A DNA stretch of 7,664 nt. Source: an uncultured Pseudomonadota bacterium. GTDB lineage: Bacteria > Pseudomonadota > Gammaproteobacteria > Burkholderiales > SG8-39. Made by a program: the position numbers and the translations under genes. Below are positions 6,582 to 7,664 of the stretch, piece by piece. The stretch is from NCBI GenBank assembly GCA_903864555.1, contig CAIPGJ010000709.1:1-7664 (forward strand), given 5' to 3'. Numbering within the stretch: the stretch's first letter is position 1; every line of letters starts with the position of its first letter. The notes below the pieces were generated by a model. It saw nothing but the letters and a program-made list of their open reading frames with translations, ran no database searches and had not been told where the DNA came from.

Positions 6582-7046
6582 ATGGCTGCATTGCAAGCCG
6601 GAACGCCAGCGCCGGATTTCACGCTGGCATCGCACCTGGGCGACAAGTGTTCGCTCAGTGCCTACAAGGGGCGACTCACAGTCGTTTCCTTTCTGCCCTT
6701 CGCCTTCACCGGCGGATGAAAGAATCAAGTACTTGGGTTCCGTGCGAACTATGACCGCTTCAAAGAACTCAATGTCGAGATCCTGCAGATCAGTGCAGAC
6801 CCTGCGCCCGGCCTGAAGGCCTGGTCGGAATCACTCGGCGACATGCCCTTCCCTCTGCTGTCCGACTACTGGCCCCACGGTGCAATCGGCCAGGCCTATG
6901 GCGTGTTCAATGCCGAGCGTGGCATGGATGCGCGATCGGTGTTCCTCGTCGATGGCAGCGGCGTGATCCGCCACTCGCAGGTCTATGCCCCGGGCACCAT
7001 ACCCGAGAGCGACGATCTGATTCCAAGACTGCAAGCGTTGAAATAG
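6582..7046 (+). CDS. selenocysteine peroxiredoxin (AhpC/TSA, Prx-like), in-frame TGA (6717-6719) read as Sec
   Basis: The frame from ATG 6582 runs 45 codons to TGA, then continues open for 108 codons to TAG, giving 154 aa with residue 46 as selenocysteine. AAGGAG (6569-6574) lies 7 bases before the ATG. The start G-T-P-A-P-D-F-T-L (7-15) is the classic peroxiredoxin opening. P39-F-A-F-T43-G-G-U46 matches the active-site pattern P-x-x-x-T-x-x-C, with Sec exactly at the peroxidatic position, and R118 in A-R-S-V-F-L-V-D matches the conserved active-site Arg. It would reduce hydroperoxides in the cytoplasm. The only Cys is C23, so there is no obvious resolving Cys; regeneration probably needs an external thiol. 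Sec peroxiredoxins of this kind are known (PrxU of Eubacterium acidaminophilum). A hairpin follows the TGA. It is divergent from the amidohydrolase, and promoters of both would lie in 6409-6581, where I see no convincing -35/-10 pair. Confidence 0.92.
6736..6750 (+). promoter_or_regulatory. candidate bacterial SECIS hairpin of the peroxiredoxin gene
   Basis: GTTC (6737-6740) pairs with GAAC (6746-6749), plus a G-U pair outside, around the five-base loop CGTGC. The loop begins 22 bases after the TGA and has G in its second position, as expected for a SelB-binding element. Additional imperfect pairing (T6734-A6751, C6732-G6753) could lengthen the stem. Judged by eye only. Confidence 0.5.
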
Positions 7047-7068
7047 TGCACGTCCCGTCTGGTCTGCC

Positions 7069-7087
7069 CACCGCCCTCGCGGCGGTG
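7069..7087 (+). terminator. GC-rich hairpin after the peroxiredoxin gene
   Basis: CACCGCC and GGCGGTG pair perfectly over 7 bp around the loop CTCGC, 22 bases after the stop codon. No T tract follows, so it is either a weak terminator or a 3'-end stabilising structure. Confidence 0.45.
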
Positions 7088-7099
7088 TGGCGGGCCGGC

Positions 7100-7129
7100 G
7101 TTCGCTGACCTGCCGTTCACTGACCTGCC
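7100..7129. repeat. two-copy 15-bp tandem direct repeat
   Basis: GTTCGCTGACCTGCC is followed at once by GTTCACTGACCTGCC, 14 of 15 bases equal, and then by a fragment AGTCACT that may be a decayed third copy. It lies upstream of the third Bug gene; a protein-binding role is possible but unproven. Confidence 0.7.
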
Positions 7130-7171
7130 AGTCACTTCTGTATTGGTCTTCCTTTATCGCGCTGCTCCGCG

Positions 7172-7191
7172 CCGTCCCGTCCCGTCCCATC
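7172..7191. repeat. short pentamer repeat (CCGTC)
   Basis: Three exact CCGTC units and a fourth variant unit CCATC lie head to tail. It is probably a simple slippage repeat. Confidence 0.6.
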
Positions 7192-7358
7192 CCCGCAGTC
7201 CTGGCAAGTCCGGTACTCCTGATATCCTGAGGCTGGTCCGGCGTACGCCTGCCCGTGCAGAGGGGCGGTGCCTGACAGCATGGCGCCAGCCGAATGCGTT
7301 CATCGCAGTCGATTCCATGGGAAGCCCATGCGCACCAGATCACGCCAAGGAGGCAGTC

Positions 7359-7664
7359 ATGCGATACGAGCATGGAGGACAGAGTGCGGCCAGGTTATCG
7401 GGCCACCGGCTGGTAGTGGCAACGCTGGCACTGGTGGCAATGACCTTGGGACCAGGGGCGGGCGCGCAGTCCCCCACTTATCCGGTGAAACCGGTGCGGC
7501 TCATCGTGCCGGTGGCCCCCTCGGGTGGCTCCGATCCACTGGCGCGCCTGGTGGCCGCGAAAGTGAGCGAGCGCCTGGGCCAGCCCTTCATCGTCGAGAA
7601 CATCGCGGGGGCGGCCGGCCTGCTGGCGGTGCAGACGGCGGCCAGGGCGGTGCCCGATGCCTAC
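7359..7664 (+). CDS. Bug/TctC-family periplasmic solute-binding protein (partial, 3' end beyond the window)
   Basis: Third Bug-family binding protein; only the first 102 codons are present and the frame is still open at the window edge. ATG 7359 follows AAGGAGG (7347-7353) by 5 bases. A signal peptide with hydrophobic core (about residues 18-32, L-V-V-A-T-L-A-L-V-A-M) ends in GAGAQ near 37, preceded by a polar N-region of 17 residues. The mature part opens with YPVKPVRLIVPVAPSGGSDP, then G-Q-P-F-I-V-E-N and A-G-A-A-G, all diagnostic of the family. It is the closest of the three to the typical Bug consensus. Codon use is strongly GC-rich, more so than in the first Bug gene. The ligand and downstream context are not visible. 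Confidence 0.93.
   Translation, partial: MRYEHGGQSAARLSGHRLVVATLALVAMTLGPGAGAQSPTYPVKPVRLIVPVAPSGGSDPLARLVAAKVSERLGQPFIVENIAGAAGLLAVQTAARAVPDAY

Larger units (their letters stand above)
7047..7358. other. 312-bp gene-free region between the selenoperoxiredoxin and the third Bug gene
   Basis: No convincing gene on either strand. The 180-codon minus-strand frame crossing it looks like a shadow of the peroxiredoxin gene. It holds one strong hairpin near the left end, a 15-bp tandem repeat and a run of pentamers, each listed separately, and it should contain the promoter of the third Bug gene, though I cannot point to a clear one. Confidence 0.6.

Noticed and set aside
6843..7046. Separate short gene starting at ATG 6843
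   Set aside because: It is the C-terminal part of the peroxiredoxin; conserved sequence extends upstream through the in-frame TGA.
6831..7373. Minus-strand 180-codon open frame over the peroxiredoxin 3' half and gene-free region
   Set aside because: No recognisable motifs, and it is antisense to a conserved peroxiredoxin domain.

Overview
The window reads as a chromosomal stretch of a GC-rich betaproteobacterium, most likely Burkholderiales. The pointer is three genes for Bug/TctC-type periplasmic solute-binding proteins, a family hugely expanded in Bordetella, Cupriavidus, Comamonadaceae and relatives; two are complete and one is cut by the right edge. There are no rRNA or tRNA genes, insertion sequences or CRISPR arrays.

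The most important content is two genes that ordinary ORF calling breaks in two. Each has an in-frame TGA at a position where its family carries a catalytic selenocysteine, an open frame continuing without interruption to a later stop, and a small hairpin in the bacterial SECIS position just after the TGA. The first (2614-3183) is a 189-aa UGSC-family (seleno)protein with U94 in a U-G-G-C-T motif. The second (6582-7046) is a 154-aa peroxiredoxin with U46 at the peroxidatic position of P-x-x-x-T-x-x-U. Both should be annotated as full-length selenoproteins rather than truncated genes. The selenocysteine machinery itself (selA, selB, selC, selD) is not in the window.

Layout. 1-75: possible tail of an upstream gene. 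201-1283 and 1438-2427 (+): two Bug solute-binding proteins. 2614-3183 (+): UGSC selenoprotein, followed 2 bp later by 3186-4226 (+), a conserved protein of unknown function that appears to be its partner. 4400-5305 (-): class I SAM-dependent methyltransferase with a signal peptide. 5575-6408 (-): metal-dependent amidohydrolase of the amidohydrolase-2 type. 6582-7046 (+): selenocysteine peroxiredoxin, divergent from the amidohydrolase. 7047-7358: 312-bp gene-free stretch with a strong hairpin and short tandem repeats. 7359-7664 (+): start of a third Bug protein.

How they may work together (inference): Bug proteins bind small carboxylates for uptake or sensing. The UGSC protein resembles, from memory, the selenocysteine region of GrdB/PrdB-type reductase subunits, so with its partner it may carry out a reductive step on an imported organic acid. 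The amidohydrolase could process a related compound, and the selenoperoxiredoxin could protect against peroxide. No substrate can be named from sequence alone.
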